Shown: one piece after another, positions 18,723 through 29,859 of the stretch
How the letters are laid out: the number at the start of each line of letters is the position of its first letter
Position numbering within the stretch: the first letter of the stretch is position 1
DNA from: Paludibacter sp.
GTDB lineage: Bacteria > Bacteroidota > Bacteroidia > Bacteroidales > Paludibacteraceae
NCBI GenBank assembly: GCA_028690665.1
Contig: JAQVAV010000010.1
Location: 1-64,000, forward strand
DNA: 64,000 nt
Reading direction: 5' to 3'
Made by a program: the position numbers and the translations under genes
Notes under the pieces: model-generated
Database searches by the model: none
Told to the model about the DNA's origin: nothing
The model's input: only the letters and a program-made list of their open reading frames with translations

Positions 18723-21700
18723 TTATTTATCTTTTTTTAATCTGTTGTAGACATCCTGACTTACCTGAATTATTGTTCCGTGACGAATACCGTTCGGCAA
18801 TTCAATCTGGTCTGAAATATCCGTCCAGCTTACGAGATCGCTGGATTTTACTGCGCCATATTTATGTTCACGGTATTTGTCGAAATAAACTATCCATTGA
18901 CCATCCTTTTGTAAAGCGGTTGGTCCTTCAGCCCAATACTTCCCGGTAATTGGTTTGTCTGCTGCCGAGTAAGGCCCTGTTAGCCGGTTGCCCCATGCAA
19001 TTTTCAGATTTTTTTGCACCGGCTCGGGTGTTTCATCTTTCATAATCATGAGAAATCGACCTTTATAAGGAATAATCGTAGCATCGATTACATTAAATCC
19101 GGGATCGTAAAGCAGCGTTGTCGGACTGAAATTTATGAAATCTTTCGTCGTACAGTAATATATACGATGATTGTATCCAGCCTCGGTTGCAGGTTTGGTT
19201 TCCTCAAAACGTCCTTCTACGGTCGAGGCCCAATAAATCATATAAATACCTGATACCGGATCTTGTGTAATTTCGGGTGCCCATGTATTTCGGGTGCCAT
19301 CTACCTTTTCCATTACAGGCAGAAATTGTTGTTCCGACCAATGGATTAAATCAGACGATGAAGCATAGCCAATGCCTTTATCCGTCCAGCTTACAGTCCA
19401 TACTATGTGGAACTTCCCGTCAGTTCCTTTGATTATACAAGGATCACGCATCAGCCGGTCTTTTGCAACCTCAGGATGTAAAAACGACGAATCATTATGA
19501 AATGCTTCCCAGTGTAATCCATCCGTACTTCCGGCCAAATGTAAACCATCTTCACTACGTCCTTTGAAGTAGGCAAACACATAATAATGGTCGCCCGGTA
19601 ATGCATTTACCTGATATGATTGTCCCTTTTCTGTAGGGAAAGTTGTCTTGTAAAATCCGTTTTTGGTCTTTTCTGATTTTACATTCGACCCATTTATATT
19701 CACCGGTGAGCTTGTGATAAGGCAGCACACATTTCCCGATCCTGAAATTATCGTTGCCGAATCAAGCTGGTTTTCATTCCAGGCCATATTTATGGTGAAA
19801 TTTCCCCGTGCTTTCAGCCCATCCACACTTCCTGAATCCCATGCTTGGGGCAATGCCGGCAAAAGCCTTATTTCATTCATGGTCGACTGTAATAACATTT
19901 CAGCTACAGCAGCAGTGCCACCAAAGTTTCCATCAATCTGAAAAGGAGGATGAGCATCGAACAAATTCGGATAAGTTCCGCCTCCACTTCGTTTGTCAGC
20001 TCCTTTATAACCATCGGGATCGACATAATTCAATAATTCCCGGTACATTTTATATGCATGGTTGCCATCCCAAAGCCGGGCCCACAGGTTAATGCGCCAA
20101 CCTTTTGACCAGCCGGTGGTCCGGTCTCCTTTAATTTCGAGTGTTCGTCGGCATGCATTGGCTAAAACCGGTGTTTTTTCAGGATTAATCTGACTGCCTG
20201 GAAACAACCCGAATAAATGTGACTGATGCCTGTGCTGCGGATCTTCATCCTCCCAATCGTAATACCATTCCTGCAAATTACCTTTTTTACCGATTTTATA
20301 GGGAGCCATACGATCCAAAGCTTCTTCCATTTTTCCCCGGAGCTCAATATCGGTATCTAATACTTTTGTAGCCTCAGTTGTTTGCAGAAAGCATTCCCGG
20401 ATCATAGCCAAATCGGCTGTTCCTCCGTACAGGGTCGCGCCTTTAAATCCGGAAGGAGTTACATAGCTGTTTTCCGGAGAGGTGGATGGAGCTGTAACCA
20501 AATAACCATCGGGGCTCTCAGTCAACCATTCAAGACAAAATTCAGCAGCGCCTTTCATCAACGGGTAAGCATAATCTTTCAGATATTTTTTATCCTGCGA
20601 AAACAGGTAGTGTTCCCATAAATGGGTGCTCAGCCATGCTCCTCCCATATTCCAGCATGCCCATTTCGGATCGCCTTTGCCCAAATCTCCTACCGGATTG
20701 GACATGGCCCAAATGTCGGAATTATGTCCGGCTGCCCAGCCTTCGCAGCCGTAATAAGTTCGGGCCGTAACAGTTCCTGCTTTGGCTAAATTATCTATAA
20801 ATGAAAGCAGTGGTAAATGCATTTCTGACAAGTTAGTCGTTTCTGCTGGCCAGTAATTTTCTTCGACATTAATATTCGTCGTATAATTGCTACTCCATGG
20901 CGGGCGCATATATGGGTTCCATATCCCCTGAAGATTAGCCGGTACCGTTGGAGTTCTCGATGAAGATATAAGTAAATACCGGCCAAAATTAAAATACAGA
21001 ATTTCCAGATTTTTATCTTCTTTGCCTTCGGCATAACGTTTCAATCGCAGGTCTGTAGGTAAATCGGGGGCAGTGGTTTCCCCCAGCGACAATTTTACCC
21101 GGTTGAATAATGGTTGATAGTCTGCCCAATGATTTTTCAGCAAAGTAGCATATTTTTTTTTCATTGCAGCCTTTAGTGCCGAATTTGCAATGAACTGATA
21201 ATCCCGGCCATCAGTTGCCGGATTTTTGTCGTAACCGTTAAAGCTGGTAGCAATACTAATATATACGACTGCCTCGGTGGCATGGCTGACTATAAGAGAC
21301 GAATCGGAACGGAGTACTTTGCCGTCTTTTAGTTTTACATTGCATAAAGCTGCAAACTTAGTTCCTCGTTTTTCATCGTAACGCACAGGATTTTCCTCTC
21401 CTTTCCGGTAGCTCGGAGCACAGTAATAGGGAGCAGAACCTGTCATGTTGAGCCCGGATTTATCAACCATTGTTTTATAATGCAACAGGCTGTTCAGACT
21501 CAATGAGAAGTTTAATTTTTTTTTGCTCCCGGAAGTTAACTTCACAACAAGCACTTTATCGGGGTATGATACGAATGAAGTCCGTGCATACTGTACGCCG
21601 TTAGCAACATAACTTACTGAGGCGACTGCTGTTTCGAGATCAAGTTTTCTTTCATAGTTTTTATATTCTGTGTGACCTGTTTTGATATGTAAAGTACCAA

Positions 21701-22049
21701 GCGGGGCATAGGACTGTGAGAAAACTCCCTGTACTTTTCGGTTCAGCTTTTCGGCAAGCGGATAATCCTCTTTCCTCAGTGCTTCACGAATTTCCGGAAT
21801 GAACCGGAAGGCTTCAGGATTGGCGTACAGATTGGCCGGTTCTCCTGTCCACAGGGTAACATCATTCAGGTAAACAATTTCATCATCCGGTTTTCCAAAA
21901 AAAGTAATTCCGCATTGTCCGTTTCCCTGAACAAAAGTCTCTTCAAAAAAAGTAGCCGGCTTATCGAATTTTAGTTCAACAGGAGACTGAGAGTATAAAT
22001 GCGAAATTATGAAAAAGAAGAGAGCACTGATAAGTATTGATTTTCTCAT
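18723..22049 (-). CDS. GH95 alpha-L-fucosidase/galactosidase fused to a GH43-like domain
   Basis: A two-enzyme fusion of 1108 residues. After a signal peptide (1-20), residues about 22-790 match GH95, whose members remove alpha-1,2-L-fucose or alpha-L-galactose. Motifs include [28 protein letters not shown]-like [60 protein letters not shown] and QIDGNFGG. Residues about 805-1108 form a five-bladed propeller of the GH43 type with RDPCI (base Asp), IDATI (second Asp) and EGPTA (acid Glu), all present, so the second domain looks catalytically competent. Such a domain usually acts on arabinose or galactose side chains. Together they could trim side chains of RG-I, RG-II or xyloglucan. The gene stands alone, converging with the small-gene unit and divergent from the FAS1/SusCD locus. 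Confidence 0.88.
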   Translation of the reverse strand: MRKSILISALFFFIISHLYSQSPVELKFDKPATFFEETFVQGNGQCGITFFGKPDDEIVYLNDVTLWTGEPANLYANPEAFRFIPEIREALRKEDYPLAEKLNRKVQGVFSQSYAPLGTLHIKTGHTEYKNYERKLDLETAVASVSYVANGVQYARTSFVSYPDKVLVVKLTSGSKKKLNFSLSLNSLLHYKTMVDKSGLNMTGSAPYYCAPSYRKGEENPVRYDEKRGTKFAALCNVKLKDGKVLRSDSSLIVSHATEAVVYISIATSFNGYDKNPATDGRDYQFIANSALKAAMKKKYATLLKNHWADYQPLFNRVKLSLGETTAPDLPTDLRLKRYAEGKEDKNLEILYFNFGRYLLISSSRTPTVPANLQGIWNPYMRPPWSSNYTTNINVEENYWPAETTNLSEMHLPLLSFIDNLAKAGTVTARTYYGCEGWAAGHNSDIWAMSNPVGDLGKGDPKWACWNMGGAWLSTHLWEHYLFSQDKKYLKDYAYPLMKGAAEFCLEWLTESPDGYLVTAPSTSPENSYVTPSGFKGATLYGGTADLAMIRECFLQTTEATKVLDTDIELRGKMEEALDRMAPYKIGKKGNLQEWYYDWEDEDPQHRHQSHLFGLFPGSQINPEKTPVLANACRRTLEIKGDRTTGWSKGWRINLWARLWDGNHAYKMYRELLNYVDPDGYKGADKRSGGGTYPNLFDAHPPFQIDGNFGGTAAVAEMLLQSTMNEIRLLPALPQAWDSGSVDGLKARGNFTINMAWNENQLDSATIISGSGNVCCLITSSPVNINGSNVKSEKTKNGFYKTTFPTEKGQSYQVNALPGDHYYVFAYFKGRSEDGLHLAGSTDGLHWEAFHNDSSFLHPEVAKDRLMRDPCIIKGTDGKFHIVWTVSWTDKGIGYASSSDLIHWSEQQFLPVMEKVDGTRNTWAPEITQDPVSGIYMIYWASTVEGRFEETKPATEAGYNHRIYYCTTKDFINFSPTTLLYDPGFNVIDATIIPYKGRFLMIMKDETPEPVQKNLKIAWGNRLTGPYSAADKPITGKYWAEGPTALQKDGQWIVYFDKYREHKYGAVKSSDLVSWTDISDQIELPNGIRHGTIIQVSQDVYNRLKKDK

Positions 22050-22499
22050 TTTGAGGTGTTAAAGTTATTTTTTAAATTTGAATCTTTAATTCAAAAATAC
22101 AAAAAAGAGGATATAGAGAAAAACTTGATATGTTCACAAATCGGGGTGCATTTGATTAAATTTTCCTGTAAAGACATTCAAATACAAATAAAAGTGTGTG
22201 AAAACCCTGTTTTGATATCATCAATATTTCGAAATGAAATAAATTGGAATAAACTGAACGACAGAATAGTTGATTAACTCTGATTAAAACATATAGAACT
22301 AACGGACTGAAATTCGGTACCTGCAATACTAAAATTTCATATTTATTAGGTTTTATATACACCTGTATAGAATTCTATGCATTTGTACAATTAGACATTA
22401 CCCTCCGAAAAGTGATATTGTACTTTTGCAATACAGATTTCATCGCCCGGCCGGTGAGTTTAATTAAAGGATCATTTACCTTAAAAAATTTAATGTTTC
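22050..22499. other. Divergent gap between the GH95-GH43 gene and the FAS1/SusCD locus
   Basis: AT-rich, with no supported ORF; two short frames of about 70 codons lack family features. On the minus strand, TATTTTTG at 22092-22099 is a possible -7 element for the GH95-GH43 gene. The plus-strand promoter for the uptake locus is listed separately. Confidence 0.5.
22421..22428 (+). promoter_or_regulatory. Probable -7 element of the FAS1/SusCD operon
   Basis: TACTTTTG matches TAnnTTTG and is the best candidate in the gap; transcription would start about 70 bases before the first FAS1 gene. The -33 region (around ATTACC) is poor, which is common where an activator such as an ECF sigma factor or hybrid regulator is needed. 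No such regulator is in the window. Confidence 0.45.
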
Positions 22500-24911
22500 A
22501 TGAAAAAATCGATGAAAATTTCTATCCTTTTGTCATTAGTGCTGCTTTTCGTCGTAAGCTGTTCGAATGAAAAAGACGAATACTTCGCCCGTCCTTCCTG
22601 GTTGGAACCACCTATTTATCAGGTATTACAGGAAAAAGGCAGATTCACCAATTATCTTAAATGTGTTGACCGCACTATGTATGCTTCGACCCTTAAGTCA
22701 AGTGGGTTATACTCAGTTTTTGCTCCCAACGACGATGCCTTCTCCGCTTATTTCGCTTTAAAGCATGTAAACTCTGTTGACGAACTATCGGATACACTTG
22801 TTAAACAAATTGTAAGCTACTCGATGGTCAATAATAAATATATTTACGAACGGCTTACCGATGTATTGTCCGGAGGTTGGGATACGCTTACCAGTATTAA
22901 GAAAAGAACTGCTTATTACGAAACCATCCACCGTGAGACATATCAGGGGAAATCTATATGGGTTTATGATATGCCGTCGTTCAATGTTGGAGATAATAAC
23001 TATAAGTATTTACCATTTTATTTAAAACGTGTATTTGAACAGTCGAGAAGTGCAGCTCAGGCTTCCTCTGATTATAGCATATTCTATCCGGAAGCAACGT
23101 ATACCGGCGAAAATGTACAAAGCGCCAACATGCTTGAAAAAGATATGATGGCCGAGAATGGTGTTGTGCATGAAGTTGATCGGGTACTTGAACCTCTTCC
23201 TACATTGGAGAAACTACTCGATACTCCCGATTATTCCGATTTTCGTGAACTTTTGAATATCACAGGTTCTACCGGAGAACCATATTTCATTACTTACACA
23301 TACAGTAAAACAGCTACTGATTACTTTCAGGAGGCTATGCCCGATTCAATAATTGACGAAGTGTATCTGAAAACTTATAGCGGACTTTCTTATAATTTGA
23401 ATTTTGAGCGCTATGGTAGTACGGTAAAAGACGCGGAACAGGGTGGATATACTTTGTTTGCTCCCGATAATACGGCGATTGCTAAATTTAATGATTATAT
23501 AAAAGATTATTATCCCGGTGGTATTAAAACAGCCTCCAATGATATTATCAGCTATTTTCTTAATGCCCAACTCTCGAGTGATTTGGTTTGGCCGGGAGAT
23601 TATAAAGGTAGTATGAATGATCTTGGAGAGTTTCTGAACGGAGTTGGTAACCGTGGAGCTGATTTTGACAAAAACAATTATACTAAAATAGCACCGGCCA
23701 GCAACGGGTTCTTTTACGGAGGAGATAATTATATCCGAAGCCGTTATTTTGAAACTGTCTTTACAGAAATTTTGCTCAATGGGGACTATAATCTGTTGAA
23801 AACTGCGTTTACAGAATATTTTGAAACAACTCTTGAAGAAGAATTACTGCAATGTGAGCTGAATGGTTACACCCAGGAAAATTATACCGTATTAATGCCA
23901 TCCGACGAATTACTTACGGACGATGGATTCAAATGGGAGTGGATTTCAGGTTCTAACAAATATGGATTCACTCATTCGCACTCCGGTAGCTCGTTGGGAA
24001 ATTTTGATGTTGCTTCTCGTATGCAACGTCTTGTAAGATCCCACATATTCAAACGGTTGAAAAATAATGATGTGGATTGTTCGATCACTGAATTTGCAAC
24101 AGACCCTTCATTCGAATCAGCTTATGCCGGATATTCTTATGCCGTGAATGAGTATGGAGATATGATTCGCTATAAAGATGGTAAAATCCAAATGTTGGGT
24201 AATTATGACGAAAACGATTGGGTAACAGCTACACCTTATAAAACATTCAACAATGGTCAGGTTTTCAAAATTGACAAAATGCTTCAGTATTCACGCCGAA
24301 ATACTTATCCGGATGCTCCGGAAGGATATACCATGCAGGATTTGTGGCTATATATCCTCAGTATGGCTTCAGGAACCCAAAATGTAAATATTGCTCTGTT
24401 TAAAAACTATATGAATGCTTGTCTGAAAGGGGACGAAAGTAATGAGTTGGCCGGTTTGTCGGCAGATATGGTGTTGACCATTTTTATGCCTACCAATGCG
24501 GCTATGAGCAAAGCAATAGCAAACGGGGATTTGCCCAAATTAACCGAAATAACTGCCGATGTCGCAGCACGTCAAAAGGCAACTTCCTTTATTCTTTATC
24601 ATATTGTGAAAGGGAAGATATTCGTTGATGACGGATTACCATATATTATGCCTAACGATGAAGTAATTAAAGAAGAAGTTTGGCCAACAGCATTGAAGGA
24701 TGTTGTTGATAACACATACCTCGCCATCAGAAAAGATGACGATGGACATCTTTTGGTCTCAACTCAGGTTGAAAGTACTGGTAAAGAGTTGTCCACTGTT
24801 GTGAAAACGGCTACGGTAAAACGAGGTGTGAAAAGAAGCAACTACTTCGCATCTAATGCAGTACTTCACGAAATCGACGATTATTTTGTGTACCAGAAAG
24901 CTACTGAATAA
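22500..24911 (+). CDS. Lipoprotein with about four fasciclin (FAS1) domains
   Basis: A surface-type lipoprotein: the signal peptide ends in the lipobox VVSC with Cys21. The 803 residues form about four FAS1-like domains, near 35-230, 240-410, 420-600 and 610-800. Their signatures are YSVFAPNDDAFSAYF and GVVHEVDRVLEPL in the first, YTLFAPDNTAIAKFN in the second, YTVLMPSDELL in the third and LTIFMPTNAAMSKAI followed by AVLHEIDDYF in the fourth. FAS1 domains mediate binding to proteins or glycans. It is the first gene of the locus and sits 25 bases before a SusC gene, so it probably works as an extra cell-surface glycan-binding component of the SusCD machinery. The ligand is unknown. Confidence 0.85.
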   Translation: MKKSMKISILLSLVLLFVVSCSNEKDEYFARPSWLEPPIYQVLQEKGRFTNYLKCVDRTMYASTLKSSGLYSVFAPNDDAFSAYFALKHVNSVDELSDTLVKQIVSYSMVNNKYIYERLTDVLSGGWDTLTSIKKRTAYYETIHRETYQGKSIWVYDMPSFNVGDNNYKYLPFYLKRVFEQSRSAAQASSDYSIFYPEATYTGENVQSANMLEKDMMAENGVVHEVDRVLEPLPTLEKLLDTPDYSDFRELLNITGSTGEPYFITYTYSKTATDYFQEAMPDSIIDEVYLKTYSGLSYNLNFERYGSTVKDAEQGGYTLFAPDNTAIAKFNDYIKDYYPGGIKTASNDIISYFLNAQLSSDLVWPGDYKGSMNDLGEFLNGVGNRGADFDKNNYTKIAPASNGFFYGGDNYIRSRYFETVFTEILLNGDYNLLKTAFTEYFETTLEEELLQCELNGYTQENYTVLMPSDELLTDDGFKWEWISGSNKYGFTHSHSGSSLGNFDVASRMQRLVRSHIFKRLKNNDVDCSITEFATDPSFESAYAGYSYAVNEYGDMIRYKDGKIQMLGNYDENDWVTATPYKTFNNGQVFKIDKMLQYSRRNTYPDAPEGYTMQDLWLYILSMASGTQNVNIALFKNYMNACLKGDESNELAGLSADMVLTIFMPTNAAMSKAIANGDLPKLTEITADVAARQKATSFILYHIVKGKIFVDDGLPYIMPNDEVIKEEVWPTALKDVVDNTYLAIRKDDDGHLLVSTQVESTGKELSTVVKTATVKRGVKRSNYFASNAVLHEIDDYFVYQKATE

Positions 24912-24936
24912 CGATTAACGAAACAATTAAAATATT

Positions 24937-27900
24937 ATGAAACAATATATTAAATTAACCTTTACAGTCGTTGTATCTCTGCTTTTGAGTGCAAGCCTGT
25001 TGGCGCAGTCCAAACAATTTGTGCACGGTAAAGTAACGGCTAAATCGGACAAATTGCCACTTATAGGTGTTTCGGTAGCGGAATACGATGCCAGTAACCG
25101 TATTCTGAACGGTGCGATTACTGACTTTGACGGGAACTATACGCTGAAAATATCGGGAGCCTCCGGCACTAAAATAGTATTCTCTTATATCGGTTACAGA
25201 CCGGTAACCAGAACCGTGAAAAACTCAACATCTCTGAATGTTGAAATGGAAGATGCTGCTCAGCAAATTCAGGAAGTAAATGTTACGGCCCGCAAAAAAG
25301 TCAGCACAGGAATTGTAAATATTGAAGAAAGAGACCTGACTTTTGCCATGAGTAAAATTGAAACGGAGTCGCTGGAAGGACTTCAGGTTGCTTCTATCGA
25401 TGAGGCGCTTCAGGGCCGTATGTCGGGAGTTGATATTGTTGCTAATAGTGGTGAACCCGGTGCCGGAATGTCTATCCGTATCCGTGGTACAACTTCCATC
25501 AATAACGGTTCAGATCCTTTGATTGTGGTGGATGGAATTCCTTACGATACCAGTATCGGATCTGACTTTGACTTTGCCACGGCGGATGAAGAAAATTACG
25601 CACAACTTTTGAATATTTCCCCTGCCGATATTCAGGAAATTTCGGTATTGAAGGATGCTGCTGCCTGTGCGATGTACGGTAACCGTGGTGCTAATGGTGT
25701 TTTGCTTATTAAAACCAAGCGCGGTACAATGAGCAAACCTATGGTAACCTATACTTTTAAAGGATCTGTCAATACTCCGGCTGAACCAATTTCCACATTA
25801 TCAGGAGATCAGTATACAACACTGATTCTGCAAGAGGCCGAAAATGCAGGTTATGCATTAAGTACAATTTCTTATCCTGAATTTTCTTACGACCCAAACA
25901 ATCCGTATTATTATTACAACTATGGACAAAATACCGACTGGTACAGGGCTTTGACCAGAACCGGTTACACGCAGGACCATACGCTGTCGCTTTCGGGCGG
26001 CGGAGATAAAGCTATGTACCGTGCTTCGGTTGGCTATTACAATCAGGAAGGAACTGTGGTTGGGCAGGCTTATTCGCGCTTGACTTCATCGTTAAATCTG
26101 GATTATAATGTTTCGGATAATTTAAAATTCCAGGTAAGTTTATCGTATACGCATGGAGATCAGGACAAAAACTTTGCGGTAGATTTGCTTAATTCAGCTT
26201 ATACGAAAATGCCTAACATGGCAATTTACGAATATACTGCCAACGGAATACCGACATCTAATTATCTTTCTCCGGAAACCACTCCTCAGGGGTCTTTTCT
26301 GACATTTAATTATTCGAAAAGTAAGTATGGTGTTTACAATCCTGTAGCAATGGCAGAAGCCGGTTTCTGGAAAGTGAAAAGTGAGCGAATTATTCCTAAA
26401 TTCAATCTGCAGTACTGGATTATTCCTGAAGTTCTTAAATATCAGGCAGATTTGGCATTCGATATTAATACTTCGAAAGAAAATAAATTTTTGCCTCAGA
26501 TTGCAACCGGTCGGTTATGGCCCGAAATTAATGTTAACCGTGCTCAGAATTTGTATTCCGAAGGATTTGTTGTGCAAACATTCAACCGGGTGTATTATAC
26601 CCCAAAACTACCAAAAGATCATGACGTAATTGGACTTGTACAATATAACACATACGATGCCAAATATTCCGGTTATCAGGAAACCAGTGCTTTGAGTGCA
26701 TCTACTTATTTACAGGATCCGGCTATTTCGTCTCTTATAGTAGGAGATGGACTGGGACTTTACTCCGGTAGTTCGCAGGCACGCTCCCTGTCGCTTCTAG
26801 GCATGTTGCAGTATAAATATTTAGACAAATATATTGTTAACGGTACCATACGCCGGGATGGAGACTCAAAATATAGTGAAAAGAACCGTTTCGGCTATTT
26901 TCCGAGTCTATCTGTCCGTTGGAGAGTTTCAAATGAATCATTTATTAAAAATTTAAAGTTTATCAATGATTTCAGCTTGCGTGCTTCGACTGGGATGAGT
27001 GGTAACCCTGTAAATAAAAACTATTTGTATTATAATACTTATAATACATATTCCTGGACTTATTTGGGAGAACAGGGTGTTTATTCGAGCAATCTTCAGC
27101 TTTCTAATCTGAAATGGGAAAAGGTGACCGACTACAATTTCGGAGCGAACCTGATTATGTTGGATAATCGTGTTAATATGGATTTCAATATCTATAAAAA
27201 ACGTACCACCGATTTATATTTCCCGAAAGTGGGCATCTCAAGTGCGACAGGATTCAGCGATGTCAATTCTAATGTGGGAACCATGGATAACCGGGGATGG
27301 GAGTTGAGTATATATACTCAGCCGATAAAAACGAAGGACTGGCAGGTCGACTTTAATATGACATTTGCCCGTTCCGAAAATGAGATTATTTCGCTTTCTG
27401 ACAATATCCCTCTGATCTCTACCCCGACGGCGACTAATGGAAAATACCTGACCAAGTTACAGGTTGGCAATCCTATTGGTTCGTTCTATGGCTATGTATA
27501 CGAAGGTGTATATCTGAACCAGGAAGAAACCATTGCTAAAGATGTAAACGGAAATCCTATTTACACTTATGATGAAAACGGAAACAAAGAAACTGTGCAG
27601 ATGAAATTCTGGTATCCATCTGTCGGATATGAATTCCAATCGGGCGATGCCAAATATAAAGATATCAATCATGATGGAAATATTAATTCACAGGATATTG
27701 TGTACCTCGGTAATTACAATCCTCTGCTGACAGGTGGTTTTGGGCCTACTATCCGTTATAAAAAATCGTTAAGTCTGACTGCCTATTTCTACTATCGTTA
27801 TGGATTTGATGTGATCAACCAGACCCGTATGGATTTGGAAAGTATGAGCAGTTTCGATAATCAGAGTACAGCTGTTTTACGCCGTTGGACACACGAATAC

Positions 27901-28236
27901 AGCGACCCGTCAACTGCTCCGAAAGATTTACTGCCAAGAGCATTGCTTAGTAGCGGTTATAACTGGGCCGGCTCAAGCCGTTTTATCGAAGATGGCTCAT
28001 TCTTGCGTTTCAAATCATTAACTCTCAACTACTATTTCGATAAAAATTTAGTGAAAAATTTAGGGATAAATGAATTGAAAGTATGGACAACGGTACAGAA
28101 TATATGGCTGTGGACCAATTATACGGGAATGGATCCCGAAGTTTCGGTGCGTAATGCGATTACCGATTTAGGCCGTGATTATTCGCGGTCGGGACGTCCG
28201 AGAGAGTATTCGTTAGGATTAAGTGTGAAATTCTAA
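24937..28236 (+). CDS. SusC-like TonB-dependent outer-membrane transporter (first pair)
   Basis: Outer-membrane channel that imports oligosaccharides with energy from TonB. The signal peptide (1-23) is followed by a carboxypeptidase-regulatory-like domain (about 28-100, with VSVAEYDASNR and FSYIGYRPV). The plug domain (about 135-260) has SIRIRGTTSINNGSDPLIVVDGIPYD and VLKDAAACAMYGNRGANGVLLIKT, quoted in pieces. The rest is a 22-strand-type barrel ending in an aromatic residue (LGLSVKF), as outer-membrane barrels do. Its 1099 residues are typical. The SusD partner starts 12 bases downstream. Confidence 0.95.
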   Translation: MKQYIKLTFTVVVSLLLSASLLAQSKQFVHGKVTAKSDKLPLIGVSVAEYDASNRILNGAITDFDGNYTLKISGASGTKIVFSYIGYRPVTRTVKNSTSLNVEMEDAAQQIQEVNVTARKKVSTGIVNIEERDLTFAMSKIETESLEGLQVASIDEALQGRMSGVDIVANSGEPGAGMSIRIRGTTSINNGSDPLIVVDGIPYDTSIGSDFDFATADEENYAQLLNISPADIQEISVLKDAAACAMYGNRGANGVLLIKTKRGTMSKPMVTYTFKGSVNTPAEPISTLSGDQYTTLILQEAENAGYALSTISYPEFSYDPNNPYYYYNYGQNTDWYRALTRTGYTQDHTLSLSGGGDKAMYRASVGYYNQEGTVVGQAYSRLTSSLNLDYNVSDNLKFQVSLSYTHGDQDKNFAVDLLNSAYTKMPNMAIYEYTANGIPTSNYLSPETTPQGSFLTFNYSKSKYGVYNPVAMAEAGFWKVKSERIIPKFNLQYWIIPEVLKYQADLAFDINTSKENKFLPQIATGRLWPEINVNRAQNLYSEGFVVQTFNRVYYTPKLPKDHDVIGLVQYNTYDAKYSGYQETSALSASTYLQDPAISSLIVGDGLGLYSGSSQARSLSLLGMLQYKYLDKYIVNGTIRRDGDSKYSEKNRFGYFPSLSVRWRVSNESFIKNLKFINDFSLRASTGMSGNPVNKNYLYYNTYNTYSWTYLGEQGVYSSNLQLSNLKWEKVTDYNFGANLIMLDNRVNMDFNIYKKRTTDLYFPKVGISSATGFSDVNSNVGTMDNRGWELSIYTQPIKTKDWQVDFNMTFARSENEIISLSDNIPLISTPTATNGKYLTKLQVGNPIGSFYGYVYEGVYLNQEETIAKDVNGNPIYTYDENGNKETVQMKFWYPSVGYEFQSGDAKYKDINHDGNINSQDIVYLGNYNPLLTGGFGPTIRYKKSLSLTAYFYYRYGFDVINQTRMDLESMSSFDNQSTAVLRRWTHEYSDPSTAPKDLLPRALLSSGYNWAGSSRFIEDGSFLRFKSLTLNYYFDKNLVKNLGINELKVWTTVQNIWLWTNYTGMDPEVSVRNAITDLGRDYSRSGRPREYSLGLSVKF

Positions 28237-28248
28237 AATCAGATATAT

Positions 28249-29847
28249 ATGAAAAATCTTAAAATATTATTCTCCTTTTTAGTTTTACTGTTGTTTGGTT
28301 CGTGCTCGGACTGGCTCAACTTAGAACCGGAAGATGGAGTTACGGTAGATGAATTCTGGAAAACCAAAGAACAGGTAAATTCCGCAGTCATTGGTTGTTA
28401 TTGCTCCATACAGGCCGGCCCTGTCGAAAAAATGTTTCTTTGGGGTGAACTCAGGGCTGATATGGTTGAAAACGGGGCGTACATTAGCAGCTCATATTCC
28501 AATATTATTGATGGCGAAATTTCTCCGGAGAATAAAGTTGTCAATTGGTCGTCGTTGTATACGGTAATTAATAATTGCAATATTGTACTTAAATATGCTC
28601 CCGGAGTAAGGGATGTCGACGGTACATTTACCGAAAAGCAACTGAAAGCCTATGAAGCCGAGGCGCTTACTGTTAGGGCTATGATGTATTTTTACTTAGT
28701 ACGTTCATTCAAAGATGTTCCTCTGTCGCTCGAAGCATACACATCAGATGATCAGGATCTGTATCTTCCAAAAACTTCGGGAGATGTGATCTTAGATACC
28801 TTGGTCCGGGATTTGAAAATAGCAGTACAAAACGCCCCTGTAAGTTATAGCACGACTGCTTCAAGTAAAAGCCGTATAACCGCATGGACAGCCAGAGCGC
28901 TTTTAGCCGACATTTATTTGTGGCAGGAAAAATATGCAGAATGTGCCCAGACTTGTCAGGAAATTATTGGTTCGGGTCGTTTCAGTATGATTCCTGTCGA
29001 GAAAACATTACTCGAAGTAACGGATGGCGGTGTGGTACTAGACACTGTTACAGTTGCTAACGAATCGGATGCCGATCAAATGTTTATCAATTCTTACGTC
29101 AACGGAAATTCTGTAGAGTCAATCTTTGAAATTCCTTTTACTACAGCAGAGAATAATCCTTTCTACAGTATGCTTGCCCCGACAATTAACGTGTTAAGAC
29201 CAAAGCTGGACGTGGTGGATGGCACTATCTTCCCCGACCCTGTTTATTCTTATGCAAGCGAAGCTACTGATATTCGCGGCTCAGGATGCTCGTACAGAGC
29301 CAATGTTTGCTGGAAATATGTAGGTACAAGCCGTACCGGTGCAGTAAGAACTGCAACAGAATATACAACTCCGTGGATCGTTTACAAATATTCCGATGTT
29401 TTGCTTATGAAAGCCGAAGCAATGAATCAGATAGGGCTTCATACAAGCGGAGAGATTGTTCAGGATTACTACCAGCAAGCCATTGATTTAATGGACGAAG
29501 TGCGAACAGCCCGTAATGCCGTGGCTACTCCGGATTATGATTTCGTTGCAGGGGATGTAGATGGAAAATCACTCGAAAAAGCGATTCTCGAAGAGCGTGC
29601 CCGTGAATTTGCTTATGAAGGTAAACGTTGGTATGATGTTTTGCGCTATGCCAAACGAGATGATTATGCCGGCAGTAATCTGCAATACCTGATTAATTTA
29701 GCCATCAGCAGTGCTTCTCCTCAAAAACAGCAAAGTCTGATTGCCAAATATAAAGATCCAAAGCATAACAGTCATTACTGGCCAATTTATACCAGTGAAA
29801 TCGAAACCAACAAAAATCTTGAACAAAACGAGTTTTACGCTAAATAA
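28249..29847 (+). CDS. SusD/RagB-like glycan-binding lipoprotein (first pair)
   Basis: Cell-surface lid that captures oligosaccharides for the adjacent SusC. The lipobox LFGSC places the lipid on Cys19. The SusD N-terminus (LNLEPEDGVTVDEFWKTKEQ) is followed by the helical TPR-like region (EALTVRAMMYFYLVRSFKDVPL, split here from its neighbours). The C-terminal signature has ILEERAREFAYEGKRWYDVL and RYAKRDD. The length, 532 residues, is normal. It is followed 12 bases later by a FAS1 lipoprotein in the same operon. Confidence 0.95.
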   Translation: MKNLKILFSFLVLLLFGSCSDWLNLEPEDGVTVDEFWKTKEQVNSAVIGCYCSIQAGPVEKMFLWGELRADMVENGAYISSSYSNIIDGEISPENKVVNWSSLYTVINNCNIVLKYAPGVRDVDGTFTEKQLKAYEAEALTVRAMMYFYLVRSFKDVPLSLEAYTSDDQDLYLPKTSGDVILDTLVRDLKIAVQNAPVSYSTTASSKSRITAWTARALLADIYLWQEKYAECAQTCQEIIGSGRFSMIPVEKTLLEVTDGGVVLDTVTVANESDADQMFINSYVNGNSVESIFEIPFTTAENNPFYSMLAPTINVLRPKLDVVDGTIFPDPVYSYASEATDIRGSGCSYRANVCWKYVGTSRTGAVRTATEYTTPWIVYKYSDVLLMKAEAMNQIGLHTSGEIVQDYYQQAIDLMDEVRTARNAVATPDYDFVAGDVDGKSLEKAILEERAREFAYEGKRWYDVLRYAKRDDYAGSNLQYLINLAISSASPQKQQSLIAKYKDPKHNSHYWPIYTSEIETNKNLEQNEFYAK

Positions 29848-29859
29848 ACTTATTAAGCC

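Noticed and set aside
22056-22362. Two overlapping ORFs of about 70 codons on opposite strands in the gap before the FAS1 locus
   Set aside because: Both are AT-rich, lack family features and overlap each other; promoter-like elements for the flanking genes lie in the same gap.
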